A stretch of DNA of 64,000 nucleotides, taken from the NCBI RefSeq assembly GCF_014698795.1, contig NZ_JACJTR010000009.1, positions 205,840 to 269,839 of the forward strand. The letters are read 5' to 3'. Numbering within the stretch: the stretch's first letter is position 1; each line of letters starts with the position of its first letter. Both the position numbers and the translations under genes were made by a program. The notes beneath the pieces are model-generated. The model did no database searches. It was given only the letters and a program-made list of their open reading frames with translations, and was not told the DNA's origin. This stretch comes from Nostoc sp. FACHB-892 (GTDB lineage: Bacteria; Cyanobacteriota; Cyanobacteriia; Cyanobacteriales; Nostocaceae). Positions 36,119-45,552 of the stretch are shown piece by piece.

Positions 36119-39100
36119 TCAGAGAATATCGCGCTTTGCCAGATATTGGTACATCTGCCAACGTGTATCTACTTCAGCTTGCGCTTGTTCTAACAAGTGC
36201 TTGGCAACATCGGGTTTGCTCTTGGTAAGCATTTTGAAGCGATTTTCTTGATACATCGAATGTTCTACAGATTGCGTAGGCGATCGCATATCCAATTGCA
36301 ATGGATTTTTACCCTGGAGGAGCAATTCTGGATTATGCCGATACAGCAACCAACGACCTGATTCTACCAGAGTTTTCTGATGATTCATCCCTGTGGTCAT
36401 ATTGATGCCGTGGGCTATGCAATGGCTGTAAGCAATAATTATTGATGGCCCATCATAAGCCTCTGCTTCCAAAAATGCTTTGAGAGTATGTTCATCTCTA
36501 GCACCAAGGGCTACACTCGCTACGTAGACATTTCCGTAAGTCATGGCAATCATCCCTAAGTCTTTCTTTGGTGCAGGCTTACCACTGGCGGCATATTTAG
36601 CAACTGCGGCTCGTGGCGTAGCTTTAGAAGATTGACCGCCTGTATTAGAATACACTTCTGTATCCATTATTAATATGTTCACATTTCGACCACTAGCAAT
36701 TACATGATCGATGCCGCCAAAGTCAATATCATAAGCCCAACCGTCACCGCCAACAATCCAGACGCTTTTTCTCACTAAGTAATCGGCAAGGGATTTGAGA
36801 TTTTGGATTTTAGATTTTAGATTAGGATCGAAAGTTACGATTTCATCTAACTTCTGCTGCAAAAGTTCTATTCTTTCGCGCTGTTCCCAAATGTCAGCCT
36901 CAGATTTTTGTTCAGCTTTGAGAATAGATTGAACTAAATCCTCAGAAACTATTTCCCCATTCCCTATTCCCCATTCCCCACTCCCTAACTGCTGCAACAA
37001 TTCCGCCGCAAACTCAGCTTGTTTGTCGAGGGAGAGACGGAAGCCAAAACCGAATTCGGCGTTATCTTCAAATAGATTATTAGACCATGCCGGGCCGCGT
37101 CCTTCGGCGTTGGTTGTCCAAGGTGTTGTGGGGAGATTTCCTCCATAAATTGAGGAACAACCTGTAGCATTGGCGATGACGGCGCGATCGCCAAACAATT
37201 GTGTTAATAATTTTAGATAAGGTGTTTCACCACAACCCGCACAAGCACCAGAGAATTCAAATAAAGGTTCTTGCAGTTGTTGTTGGCGAATCTGGTTTAA
37301 TTTTAGCGATCGCCTGTCAGGATTAGGTAAACTCAAAAAGAAATCCCAGTTTTTTCGCTCTTCTTCCCGCAATGGCAACTGCTGTGCCATGTTAATCGCT
37401 TTCCGTAATGGCTCAGATTTATCTTTAGCAGGGCAAATATTTACACAAATAGTGCATCCTGTGCAATCTTCTGGGGCAACTTGAATGGTAAATTTTTGAT
37501 TGGCAAAGTCTTTATCTTTTGCACCAGTTGATTTGAAGGTTTCTGGTGCATTGACTAACTCATCCGCTTGATAAGCCTTTGCACGAATAGCACTATGGGG
37601 ACAAACCATCACGCACTTACCACATTGAACGCAGACATCCGGCTCCCACACAGGTATCTCTTCGGCAACGTTACGTTTTTCCCACTTGGCAGTACCTACG
37701 GGAAATGTGCCATCAACGGGTAGTGTGCTAACAGGTAAATCATCACCTTCCCAAATCATGATTTTGCCCAGAACTTCTTGCACAAATTTGGGAGCGGAGT
37801 TAAGTGAGGAGTTAGGAGTTAGGAGTGAGGAGTTAGAAGTTAGGATTGTTTGGGGGACATCTACTTTATGCAAGTTGTCTAGAGTGTTGTCTACGGCTTG
37901 CAAGTTCATGCGGACGACTTCTGCGCCTTTTTTACCATAGGTTTTTTCAATCGCTTGTTTGATTTTAGCGATCGCTTCTTCTTGCGGCAAGACACCCGCT
38001 AGAGCAAAGAAGCATACTTGCATAATAGTGTTAATTCTGCCACCCATGCCACTGTCACGGGCAACCTGGCTAGCATTAATCACATATAATTTCAAATGCT
38101 TATCGATAATTTGCTGCTGCACCTTCAAAGGCAAATATTTCCAGACGCTATCTGCATCATAAGGACTGTTAAGCAGCAAAGTCGCCCCAGGAATAGCAGC
38201 CTTCAAAATATCTATGCGTTCTAGAAATCCCCAGTGATGACACCCAATAAAGTTGGCTTGGTCAATCAAGTAAGTAGAGCGAATTGGTTTTGGCCCAAAG
38301 CGTAGGTGAGAGACGGTTATTGAGCCAGATTTCTTGGAGTCAAAGACAAAGTAGCCTTGGGCGTAATTGTCGGTTTCTTCACCAATAATCTTGATGGAGT
38401 TTTTGTTAGCCCCAACAGTACCATCAGCACCTAACCCATAAAACATTGCCCTAACAACATTATCCGATTCTGTAGAGAAATTAGGGTCAAAGCTCAAGGA
38501 AGTATGACTAACGTCATCATTGATTCCGATAGTAAAGTGATTTTTCGGTTTAGCTTGAGCAAGGTTATCAAAAATGCCCTTCACCATCGCCGGAGTAAAC
38601 TCTTTAGAAGAAAGACCATAACGACCACCAATAATTTTAGGGTATGAGAAAGTATTTTCTCCCCCTGCCTCCCCTGCTCCCCCTGCTCTCTTATCTCCCC
38701 ACGTCTCATGGATAGCAGCTACGACATCCAAATACAAAGGCTCCCCAGCGCTACCTGCTTCTTTGGTGCGATCAAGAACTGCGATCGCCTTTACACTAGT
38801 TGGTAATACTGCAACAAACTTTTGGACATCAAAGGGGCGGTAAAGTCGCACTTTGACTACACCAAGTTTTTCACCACGGGCGTTAAGGTAATCTACTGTT
38901 TCATGGACGGTTTCACAACCTGAACCCATCAGAACAATAACGCGATCGGCATCATTAGCGCCGTAATATTCATAGATTTGATAATGCCTTCCTGTGCGTT
39001 CTCCAAATTCATCCATGATGCGCTGGACAATTTCTGGACAAGCGTTGTAGTAAGGGTTCGCACCTTCACGCCCTTGGAAGTAGACATCGGGGTTTTGGGC

Positions 39101-39754
39101 AGTACCCCGCAATACGGGACGATCTGGGGTCAGCGCACGGCTACGGTGGGCGAGTATAAGGTTATCGTGGATGAGCGATCGCAAATCATCATCGGACAGC
39201 AATTTGACTTTCTGCACTTCATGCGAAGTACGGAAACCGTCAAAGAAATGCATAAACGAGACTCGCGTCTCTAGGGTAGCAGCATGGGCAATGAGAGCAA
39301 AATCTTGACTTTCCTGCACGGAAGCGGAACACAGCAGGGCAAAACCAGTTGCACGAGCCGCCATCACATCGCTATGATCACCAAAAATTGATAACGCATG
39401 AGTAGCTAAGGAACGGGCAGCAACGTGAACCACAGCGCTAGTCAGTTCACCAGCAATTTTGTAGAAGTTGGGTATCATCAACAATAATCCCTGAGATGCC
39501 GTGAAGGTGGTACTCAGGGAACCTGTTTGCAATGCTCCATGCACAGCACCAGCCGCTCCGCCTTCGCTCTGCATCTGCACGACGCTGGGAATAGTACCCC
39601 AAAGGTTGGGACGACCTTCTGCTGACCAAGCATCTGCCCATTCACCCATTGCTGAAGAGGGGGTGATGGGATAAATGGCAATCACTTCATTTAATTTGTA
39701 AGCAACACGGGCAACAGCCTCATTCCCGTCGATGGTTGCAAAGGTTTTGTTCAT
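36119..39754 (-). CDS. nifJ: Pyruvate:ferredoxin/flavodoxin oxidoreductase
   Basis: Oxidises pyruvate to acetyl-CoA and reduces ferredoxin or flavodoxin, supporting nitrogen fixation or fermentation. The chosen ATG (39754) gives MNKTFATIDGNEAVARVAY, the normal N-terminus, 11 codons inside the longest frame. Domains in order: pyrimidine-binding domain (YPITPSSAMGEWAD), domain II, the gamma domain, two [4Fe-4S] motifs (CVQCGKCVMVCPHSAI; CTGCTICVNICP) and the TPP domain (GACAGCGETPYLKL, ending in DTEVYSNTGGQSSKATP). At 1211 aa it is slightly long because four short repeat-encoded peptides sit in frame near residues 355-365, 634-650, 921-933 and 976-988. All catalytic motifs are intact. Confidence 0.95.
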   Translation of the reverse strand: MNKTFATIDGNEAVARVAYKLNEVIAIYPITPSSAMGEWADAWSAEGRPNLWGTIPSVVQMQSEGGAAGAVHGALQTGSLSTTFTASQGLLLMIPNFYKIAGELTSAVVHVAARSLATHALSIFGDHSDVMAARATGFALLCSASVQESQDFALIAHAATLETRVSFMHFFDGFRTSHEVQKVKLLSDDDLRSLIHDNLILAHRSRALTPDRPVLRGTAQNPDVYFQGREGANPYYNACPEIVQRIMDEFGERTGRHYQIYEYYGANDADRVIVLMGSGCETVHETVDYLNARGEKLGVVKVRLYRPFDVQKFVAVLPTSVKAIAVLDRTKEAGSAGEPLYLDVVAAIHETWGDKRAGGAGEAGGENTFSYPKIIGGRYGLSSKEFTPAMVKGIFDNLAQAKPKNHFTIGINDDVSHTSLSFDPNFSTESDNVVRAMFYGLGADGTVGANKNSIKIIGEETDNYAQGYFVFDSKKSGSITVSHLRFGPKPIRSTYLIDQANFIGCHHWGFLERIDILKAAIPGATLLLNSPYDADSVWKYLPLKVQQQIIDKHLKLYVINASQVARDSGMGGRINTIMQVCFFALAGVLPQEEAIAKIKQAIEKTYGKKGAEVVRMNLQAVDNTLDNLHKVDVPQTILTSNSSLLTPNSSLNSAPKFVQEVLGKIMIWEGDDLPVSTLPVDGTFPVGTAKWEKRNVAEEIPVWEPDVCVQCGKCVMVCPHSAIRAKAYQADELVNAPETFKSTGAKDKDFANQKFTIQVAPEDCTGCTICVNICPAKDKSEPLRKAINMAQQLPLREEERKNWDFFLSLPNPDRRSLKLNQIRQQQLQEPLFEFSGACAGCGETPYLKLLTQLFGDRAVIANATGCSSIYGGNLPTTPWTTNAEGRGPAWSNNLFEDNAEFGFGFRLSLDKQAEFAAELLQQLGSGEWGIGNGEIVSEDLVQSILKAEQKSEADIWEQRERIELLQQKLDEIVTFDPNLKSKIQNLKSLADYLVRKSVWIVGGDGWAYDIDFGGIDHVIASGRNVNILIMDTEVYSNTGGQSSKATPRAAVAKYAASGKPAPKKDLGMIAMTYGNVYVASVALGARDEHTLKAFLEAEAYDGPSIIIAYSHCIAHGINMTTGMNHQKTLVESGRWLLYRHNPELLLQGKNPLQLDMRSPTQSVEHSMYQENRFKMLTKSKPDVAKHLLEQAQAEVDTRWQMYQYLAKRDIL

Positions 39755-39930
39755 AATATGATTTTTGTCCCCACCTCTAAGCTGCATTATCAGAACATGT
39801 GAATATAAGAATCAGAAATAGCCAGTACTAGAAAGTAAGTGTATTATCTGCATTAAAAATTTCACGGTAGGATTTACTCTGTGTTTAAAGGATATGTTGA
39901 TACCTTTAGGCTTTTAAATTAACTTTCAAT

Positions 39931-39980
39931 CAATACTGCATCTATTAATATCTCATTCGCAATACTGCATCTATTAATAT
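39931..39980. repeat. 21-bp direct repeat upstream of nifJ
   Basis: Two identical 21-base copies starting CAATACTGCATCTATTAATA lie at 39931-39951 and 39960-39980, eight bases apart. They are about 180-230 bases upstream of the nifJ start and just past the end of the nucleotidyltransferase gene. They could be a regulatory pair or a slippage duplication. Confidence 0.7.
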
Positions 39981-40070
39981 GTATTAATAATGTACTCAAT
40001 GACCAAAGTCCTTGTTTGAAAAGACTTTTAGATAATTTATTCTTTTTTGTGGGGTACAGGGACGGGAATA

Positions 40071-40940
40071 TTACATTGCTAATCGCCGATTTCCATACCA
40101 TTGACTCAAATCATCCTCAATCGCCTCAAGAATCGCGATCGCCTCAGTTATTGATTTTGCATCGGCAGCTAAAAGTGCAAACGCTTGCTCAACCCGTTGT
40201 TGATAGTCCTGCGGACAAATAGCGAACTTCTTAGCGACTGCGACCGCCCCCTTTTCATTCAACAGGTAATCTTCATTGAGTGCGAATAAAACTTGATTCA
40301 TACACGCGACACTGCGGAAACAACAACCTGCTGCGTAAACAACATCATCGCGTGCAATCGCCTTTTTTGCGACCAACAGCGAGAAACTTATTTCCCAGGC
40401 GAAAGTATCAATAGTTGCCTGTTTCAGCCCAACGGGATACGGTTTTGTTTTTACCTTCAAAGCTTCTAAAACACTATTAGGATCGTAAAGTACCTGACAA
40501 AGAGCAATTTCTCCCATATAAATAGACGACACAAATCCATGAGGATGTCCTGGTTGATAATCAATAGCAATGCGTCCTATATGGCAATCATCAATCACAC
40601 GATTTACCTTCACCAAATCGCGATAGAGAAAATCCACACCTACACCTTGAACCTTTAGCCAACCACCACCGTTAATCCACTTTCCCCATTCCCCGATCGC
40701 AGTAATCAAATTTACACGATGGTTATCATCAAGCTCACAGGCCAGTCGATTTAGAGCAATTAAATCGGGCGGGTTTTCTGGATTGTAATAAATTCCCAAA
40801 TCCACATCTGACTTGCTAGTATGGTTGCCCCGTGCCCGTGAACCACCCAGTGCGATCGCTGTAATTCCCTCAATTGACTGCAAACTTGAAACAATATGGC
40901 TGATGAACTGAGGCAATTCTTTATTCATAGATTTTTGCAA
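40071..40940 (-). CDS. Nucleotidyltransferase-domain protein
   Basis: A 289-aa protein with the DNA polymerase beta-like nucleotidyltransferase core: the motif LGGSRARGNHTSKSDVDLGI puts the GS at 33-34 and metal-binding aspartates at D45 and D47. A helical C-terminal domain (about 150-280) follows, as in kanamycin nucleotidyltransferase-like proteins. It could nucleotidylate a small molecule or a protein; the substrate is unknown. It begins 14 bases after devA ends, so it is likely the last gene of the tetR-devBCA transcript, an unusual addition to a Dev operon. M5 is an alternative start. Confidence 0.8.
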   Translation of the reverse strand: MQKSMNKELPQFISHIVSSLQSIEGITAIALGGSRARGNHTSKSDVDLGIYYNPENPPDLIALNRLACELDDNHRVNLITAIGEWGKWINGGGWLKVQGVGVDFLYRDLVKVNRVIDDCHIGRIAIDYQPGHPHGFVSSIYMGEIALCQVLYDPNSVLEALKVKTKPYPVGLKQATIDTFAWEISFSLLVAKKAIARDDVVYAAGCCFRSVACMNQVLFALNEDYLLNEKGAVAVAKKFAICPQDYQQRVEQAFALLAADAKSITEAIAILEAIEDDLSQWYGNRRLAM

Positions 40941-40954
40941 ATTACGAATTAGTA

Positions 40955-41707
40955 TTACTTGCTTGTTGTGATAGAATCTACGCCATCTGTCTTCAACTGA
41001 CCATCTTCCATATAAATGATGCGATCGGCAATATCGAGGATGCGGTTATCGTGGGTAACTAGCAAAATCGTACATCCTTGTTCTTTGGCCAGCTTCTGCA
41101 TTATTTCCACGACATCACGCCCAGATTTTTTGTCGAGTGCAGCAGTGGGTTCATCTGCTAAGACAATCTTAGGATGGCTAACTAAAGCACGAGCGATCGC
41201 TACTCGTTGCTTTTGCCCTCCAGATAGTTTTTCTGGGTAATAATCTACACGATCTGCTAAACCGACAGTTTCCAAAATAGCGATCGCTTTGGCATCGATA
41301 TCCTGATTCAGAAAATCCTCATGCAACTCTAAGGACATCCGCACATTTTCTCTTGCTGTCAAAAAAGTCATCAAGTTATGCGCCTGGAAAATATAGCCAA
41401 TCTGGCGGCGAAGTTTAGTTAATTGCAGCTTTTTAGCGCCACGAATTTCCTCCCCTAAGATTTTGAGACTACCTTCTTGAGCAGAACGCAATCCACCCAT
41501 TAAGGTTAACAAGGTAGTTTTCCCCGAACCAGAGGGGCCAGTCATAATAACAATTTCCCCAGCCTTAATCTCCAAATTAATGTTGAATAATACTTGTTTG
41601 CGAAGCGCACCTTCACCAAAATAGTGATTGAGGTTACTGATAGAAATCACAGATTCTAAAACAGAAAGTGTTGAGTTGGAATTTTCTGGCAGAGATTTTT
41701 GCAACAT
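40955..41707 (-). CDS. devA: DevA-type ABC transporter ATPase
   Basis: A 250-aa ATPase for the DevBCA-type exporter. Walker A GPSGSGKTTL (about 57-66), Q-loop, signature LSGGQKQRVAIARAL and Walker B KIVLADEPTAALD are all intact, with H-loop LLVTHDNRI. It belongs to the MacB/LolD-like group. In Anabaena, DevBCA with TolC exports heterocyst glycolipids. Here the set has its own regulator, so it is probably a paralogue with a different cargo. It follows devC after a gap of 61 bases on the same strand. Confidence 0.92.
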   Translation of the reverse strand: MLQKSLPENSNSTLSVLESVISISNLNHYFGEGALRKQVLFNINLEIKAGEIVIMTGPSGSGKTTLLTLMGGLRSAQEGSLKILGEEIRGAKKLQLTKLRRQIGYIFQAHNLMTFLTARENVRMSLELHEDFLNQDIDAKAIAILETVGLADRVDYYPEKLSGGQKQRVAIARALVSHPKIVLADEPTAALDKKSGRDVVEIMQKLAKEQGCTILLVTHDNRILDIADRIIYMEDGQLKTDGVDSITTSK

Positions 41708-41768
41708 AGGATTTTATAAAGCATTGGTTATGGGAAAATAATTTTTGTAGAGACGCGATTCAGCGCGC

Positions 41769-42935
41769 CTAAAAAACATCTGCAGGGTCAGCAGATCGTA
41801 ACTTCCGCATTGCGATCGCTCCAGAAACACTACACATAATCACGGTCAAAATCCAAACCTTAATCGCCCGATCCATTTTCATGAAAATAGGAAGCATTGT
41901 CGCAGCGTATGTGACTTGATACAACCCAAAAGAAAGAATGAATCCAGGCAGAAAACCTAAGATAGCCAATAACAATGCTTCTTGAATTAGAACTCCCAAA
42001 AGATAGTTATCGGTGTATCCCATTGCTTTGAGAGTGGCATATTCTGGCAAGTGATCGGAAACATCAGAGTAAAGGATTTGGTAAACAATCACGATACCAA
42101 CAATAAACCCGACTGCTGTACCCAAACCGAAAATAAAACCAATGCCAGTACCGGCTTCCCAGTAAGTTCTCTCCACTTTGGCAAACTCTTCTGGAGTGAG
42201 GACTCTGACATCTTTCGGTAGTCCATTAACAAGTTGCGATCGCACTTTTTCAGCATCGGCATCTGGTTTAAGCGTGATTAACCCAACTTCGATGCGATCG
42301 GGTTTACGTTCTGGAAATAGCTGGAGAAAAGTCGAGTCACTAGTGATCACATTACCATCGGCTGCAAAGGAAGCACCATCAGTAAACAAGCCCTTCACAA
42401 GGACGGCTTTACTATTGAGTTCCGTGTCAAATTTGCCTGTATTCTTAAAGATATCGGCAACCGCACCGTATTCTGGACGACCTGCCTGGTCAAACAGAAC
42501 TTGATACAACTGTTTAAGATGCTCCTGATTTTGCTTAATTTCGGACGATTTGAATGCTGATTTTGCCGGATCTACACCCCAAACTAAAATGGCACGCTCA
42601 AGACGTGTTTCAGGATTTCGCCACTGTCCAGTACTGATGTAGACAGAATTAACTGACTGAACACCTTCATAAGCTAATGTTTGATATAGTCGCTCTCTGG
42701 AAAAGTTTTTTACCGAAAATAAAGTTTGAAATTGGGGATTAATTAAAACTAAATCTGCTTGTAAATTGCGATGAGGTTTCACAGCAGCATCAAAAAGCGC
42801 ACTTTCAAATCCCAACTGGATAAACATTAGTATATCGGCAAAGGCAATACCAGCGACTGCAACAGCCAGACGGGTTTTTTCTTTCATTAACTGCCGCCAT
42901 GCTAGCGGCGTTTTGCGAAAAAGTTTAGAAAACAT
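41769..42935 (-). CDS. devC: DevC-type ABC transporter permease
   Basis: A 388-aa membrane component with MacB/FtsX topology: one N-terminal helix (about 22-42), a large periplasmic domain (about 45-260) and three C-terminal helices. The start MFSKLFRKTPLAWRQLMKEKTR is typical of DevC. AAGGAG lies 11 bases before the ATG, a strong ribosome binding site. It forms the inner-membrane part of the tripartite glycolipid-type exporter with devA and devB. Confidence 0.92.
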   Translation of the reverse strand: MFSKLFRKTPLAWRQLMKEKTRLAVAVAGIAFADILMFIQLGFESALFDAAVKPHRNLQADLVLINPQFQTLFSVKNFSRERLYQTLAYEGVQSVNSVYISTGQWRNPETRLERAILVWGVDPAKSAFKSSEIKQNQEHLKQLYQVLFDQAGRPEYGAVADIFKNTGKFDTELNSKAVLVKGLFTDGASFAADGNVITSDSTFLQLFPERKPDRIEVGLITLKPDADAEKVRSQLVNGLPKDVRVLTPEEFAKVERTYWEAGTGIGFIFGLGTAVGFIVGIVIVYQILYSDVSDHLPEYATLKAMGYTDNYLLGVLIQEALLLAILGFLPGFILSFGLYQVTYAATMLPIFMKMDRAIKVWILTVIMCSVSGAIAMRKLRSADPADVF

Positions 42936-42949
42936 ATTGAAAAAACTCC

Positions 42950-43285
42950 TTAATAACCCAGTGTTTCAGCTTGCTGTTCAAGCTGGTGCTGTCGCATAAA
43001 AAGAAATAAGGGAAGACCTAAAGAGACACCAACCAAAAGATTACAAACAATGTAAACCCAAAGATTTTGCATTTTCAGACGTGCCCCTTCCCAAAAAACA
43101 AATGTCCACAATACTAGCGATGAAACAATAACATCCATGCCAAAGAAACCAGAGATTTTATTAGCAAAAAGTTGTTCAAAAAACAGCTTGATATCAAAAC
43201 CATGCTCTAAGATAAATGAAACCAACTGAGAGTAAGGTAGAACGAAACCAAGTACACAAAGCAGAAGGTATAGGATTTTAATCAT
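42950..43285 (-). CDS. DUF2834 small membrane protein
   Basis: A 111-aa protein with three transmembrane helices (about 4-22, 45-65 and 78-98) and the DUF2834 pattern: a KILYLLLCVLGFVLPY start, then FFGMDVIVSSLVLWTFVFWE. Its function is unestablished. It is embedded between devB and devC (14 bases before devC), which suggests that it accompanies this exporter, for example as an accessory membrane subunit. A GGTGAG site precedes the ATG. Confidence 0.85.
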   Translation of the reverse strand: MIKILYLLLCVLGFVLPYSQLVSFILEHGFDIKLFFEQLFANKISGFFGMDVIVSSLVLWTFVFWEGARLKMQNLWVYIVCNLLVGVSLGLPLFLFMRQHQLEQQAETLGY

Positions 43286-43340
43286 GATTTAACTCACCCT
43301 ATAAAAAATGCTGAAAGAGACACAATAGCGAACAACAACT

Positions 43341-44630
43341 CTATATTTCAATTGCTGTTTGTACCTGTAAGTTGGTGAAACCTGCAACTCGTTTGCTGTC
43401 TTCAGGATTGAGGCGGATTTTCACCTCAACTACTCGACTATCAAGGTTCTCCCCTGGCTGATTGCTGAAAACGTTTTGTCTATTCACCTGCAACCCAATT
43501 TGGGCAACGGTTCCTCGCAGTTCACCGACAAATGCCTGACTGCTAATCACTGCCTGTTGTCCTAGTTTCACTTTACCGATGTCGGTTTGATAAACTTCTG
43601 CTACTGCCATCATCTGGTTTGTTTGAGCTAAGTCTGCAATGCCAGAAGCACTAATTTTTTCTCCGACTCGCGTATGAATTTTGATAATTTGTCCCGCCAT
43701 CGGTGCTTTGATGTAAGCACCCGCCAACTCGGTTTGAGCGTGTTTGAGTGTGGCGATCGCATTTTCAACTTCTGTCTTGGCTGCGGCTACATCTACAGGT
43801 CGGACTTCTGCAATACTGGTAAGTGTGGCTTTGGCTTCACTGACTTGCTTGCTACCAGTGGCGTTAGTGCGGGCGAGTGCTGCTTTGGCTTCGGCAAGTT
43901 GTTTGCTAGCAGTGGTGTTAATCCGGTTGAGAACTGCTTTGGCTTCGTCTACTTGCTGTTTGGCAGTTTCTACAGTCAAGCCTTTGCTATCGTACAAAGA
44001 ATTAGAAACTGCGCCTTGAGAATATAGCTGTTGATAACGTTGATATTCGGCTTCGGCATTTTTAAGTTCTGCCTCTAGCTTCTTAATGGTTGCCTCTTGC
44101 GCTATTCTGTCGCCTTCCCACTGTGCCTCTATACGGAATATCGCTTCCTGTTGCGCTGTTTTGTCTCCTTGGGATTGGGCCTGGAGACGTTCAACGCTTG
44201 CCTGCTGGGCCTGAATTTCTCCTGCTTTTGCTCCTGCTTCAACTTGAGCGAGTTTAGCTTGAGCAACTCTAACTTGTTGTTGGGCTTGTAGTACAGCAGT
44301 TTGCAAGCGATCGCGAGCATCTAAAATTGCTACCACCTGTCCGGCTTTAACGCGATCACCTTCTTTGACTAGAATCCGGGCAATGCGATCGCCATCCAAT
44401 GCTAAGGGCGCAAACAAGCTAATTACCTCTGCTTCCGGTTCTAGCCGTCCTAATGCAGCTACTTTTTGAATGTTGGGCGTGGTTTCAACTGGCTCAGATT
44501 TCTCAGTTTGACCAACTAACCCAAACTGAGAAATCCCATAAGCAACAATTCCACCTGTAATAGCAGTAGCTGCAATTACTAATGTAATTAACCCTTTCTT
44601 TGAAGCTTTCTCTGATACTTTTTGAACCAT
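43341..44630 (-). CDS. devB: DevB-type membrane fusion (HlyD-family) protein
   Basis: A 429-aa periplasmic adaptor. One N-terminal membrane helix (about 15-33) is followed by a lipoyl half (ARILVKEGDRVKAGQVVAIL). A long Ala/Gln/Glu-rich coiled-coil hairpin (about 110-285) contains near-duplicated KQLAEAKAALARTNATGS units, then the second lipoyl half (GAYIKAPMAGQIIKI) and a beta-barrel domain. It links the DevCA pump to a TolC-like outer-membrane channel encoded elsewhere. AGGAG lies 11 bases before the ATG. It is the first structural gene after tetR. Confidence 0.92.
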   Translation of the reverse strand: MVQKVSEKASKKGLITLVIAATAITGGIVAYGISQFGLVGQTEKSEPVETTPNIQKVAALGRLEPEAEVISLFAPLALDGDRIARILVKEGDRVKAGQVVAILDARDRLQTAVLQAQQQVRVAQAKLAQVEAGAKAGEIQAQQASVERLQAQSQGDKTAQQEAIFRIEAQWEGDRIAQEATIKKLEAELKNAEAEYQRYQQLYSQGAVSNSLYDSKGLTVETAKQQVDEAKAVLNRINTTASKQLAEAKAALARTNATGSKQVSEAKATLTSIAEVRPVDVAAAKTEVENAIATLKHAQTELAGAYIKAPMAGQIIKIHTRVGEKISASGIADLAQTNQMMAVAEVYQTDIGKVKLGQQAVISSQAFVGELRGTVAQIGLQVNRQNVFSNQPGENLDSRVVEVKIRLNPEDSKRVAGFTNLQVQTAIEI

Positions 44631-44747
44631 TTGTTTTGCTCTCCTAAAAAAATTTTTATCTATGTAAAATTAATTGATAATTGCCAATCAGCACTGATAA
44701 ATATTGCTTTACACACAGTAGTTTGCAATAATCATGAAGTACATAAT

Positions 44748-45365
44748 TTAGCTCTCTAAACCTGACATAAAGGCTGTCTTACTCCCGGACACTACTGTAT
44801 GTTGCGGTAAATATACCGTCAGCATTTTGCCTAGCAACGCACATTGTTCAATAAAATCAATTGTGTCATTACCCCATAACTTCTCCAGAATTAAACCGTC
44901 TACAAAGCTCAAAACAAAGGAAGCCAATACCGAATCTTGAATACCCAATAAATCGGAAATCGCCTTCTGATAGCGCTGATTAGTCTGCTTAAAAACGCTC
45001 TTTTTTAACATTTCTTTAGAGTCTTTGTGTTGGCAAAAATCAATCCAAATATAAGTCCATTTAATAAAGTAATCTTCGTTTCTCACTAGATATCTTCCTA
45101 ATGCTTCCATTGATTCTTGCAGCGTTTGCGCTCCTTCTAGTTCAGCTAATGCTGTACTTAAATCTTGCTCACATATCTCCTGAGCCAATTGCTCAAATAG
45201 AGCTTGTTTGCTAGGAAAATAGTGGTATAACGTACCAGTAGAAACCCCTAATCCTTCAGCAATTTGGCGCATAGTGATCGAACCATAGCCTTTTTGGGCA
45301 AATAAATCAAAGCACTTGTCGAGCAGTTCTTTACGGTATTGCTCATGGTCAACAATCTTGGGCAT
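44748..45365 (-). CDS. TetR-family transcriptional regulator
   Basis: A 205-aa repressor. The N-terminal helix-turn-helix is ITMRQIAEGLGVSTGTLYHY with FPSKQALFEQL (about 25-57), and a variable ligand-binding domain follows. It is encoded 117 bases upstream of devB on the same strand, so it most likely autoregulates and controls the devB-DUF2834-devC-devA-nucleotidyltransferase unit, as TetR regulators of exporters often do. An imperfect palindrome just upstream of its start (45379-45400) is a candidate operator. The inducer is unknown. Confidence 0.9.
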   Translation of the reverse strand: MPKIVDHEQYRKELLDKCFDLFAQKGYGSITMRQIAEGLGVSTGTLYHYFPSKQALFEQLAQEICEQDLSTALAELEGAQTLQESMEALGRYLVRNEDYFIKWTYIWIDFCQHKDSKEMLKKSVFKQTNQRYQKAISDLLGIQDSVLASFVLSFVDGLILEKLWGNDTIDFIEQCALLGKMLTVYLPQHTVVSGSKTAFMSGLES

Positions 45366-45378
45366 TACTCAGTTTTTT

Positions 45379-45400
45379 TATATCGAACGAGCGTTATATA
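45379..45400. promoter_or_regulatory. Candidate TetR-type operator upstream of tetR/devBCA
   Basis: The imperfect palindrome TATATCGAACGAGCGTTATA (and two more bases) is centred on AACG/CGTT halves and lies 14-35 bases upstream of the tetR start. The position suits an operator overlapping the promoter for autorepression. Assignment is by position and symmetry only. Confidence 0.45.
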
Positions 45401-45552
45401 TTAGAGTAACATCTTTATTGCTGATATGTAAAAGCATAGTTGATTGATTTCAATCGAACAAATAGATAAGGGAACCATAACTAAGCCTAAAATAGTATAA
45501 AAAGTTGTTTTCATAATATAATAATCTATGTGTTTTTAGTTAAGTACAACTT

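Noticed and set aside
43674..44027. 117-codon plus-strand frame inside devB
   Set aside because: Shadow of the Ala/Glu-rich coiled coil of devB in the opposite strand.
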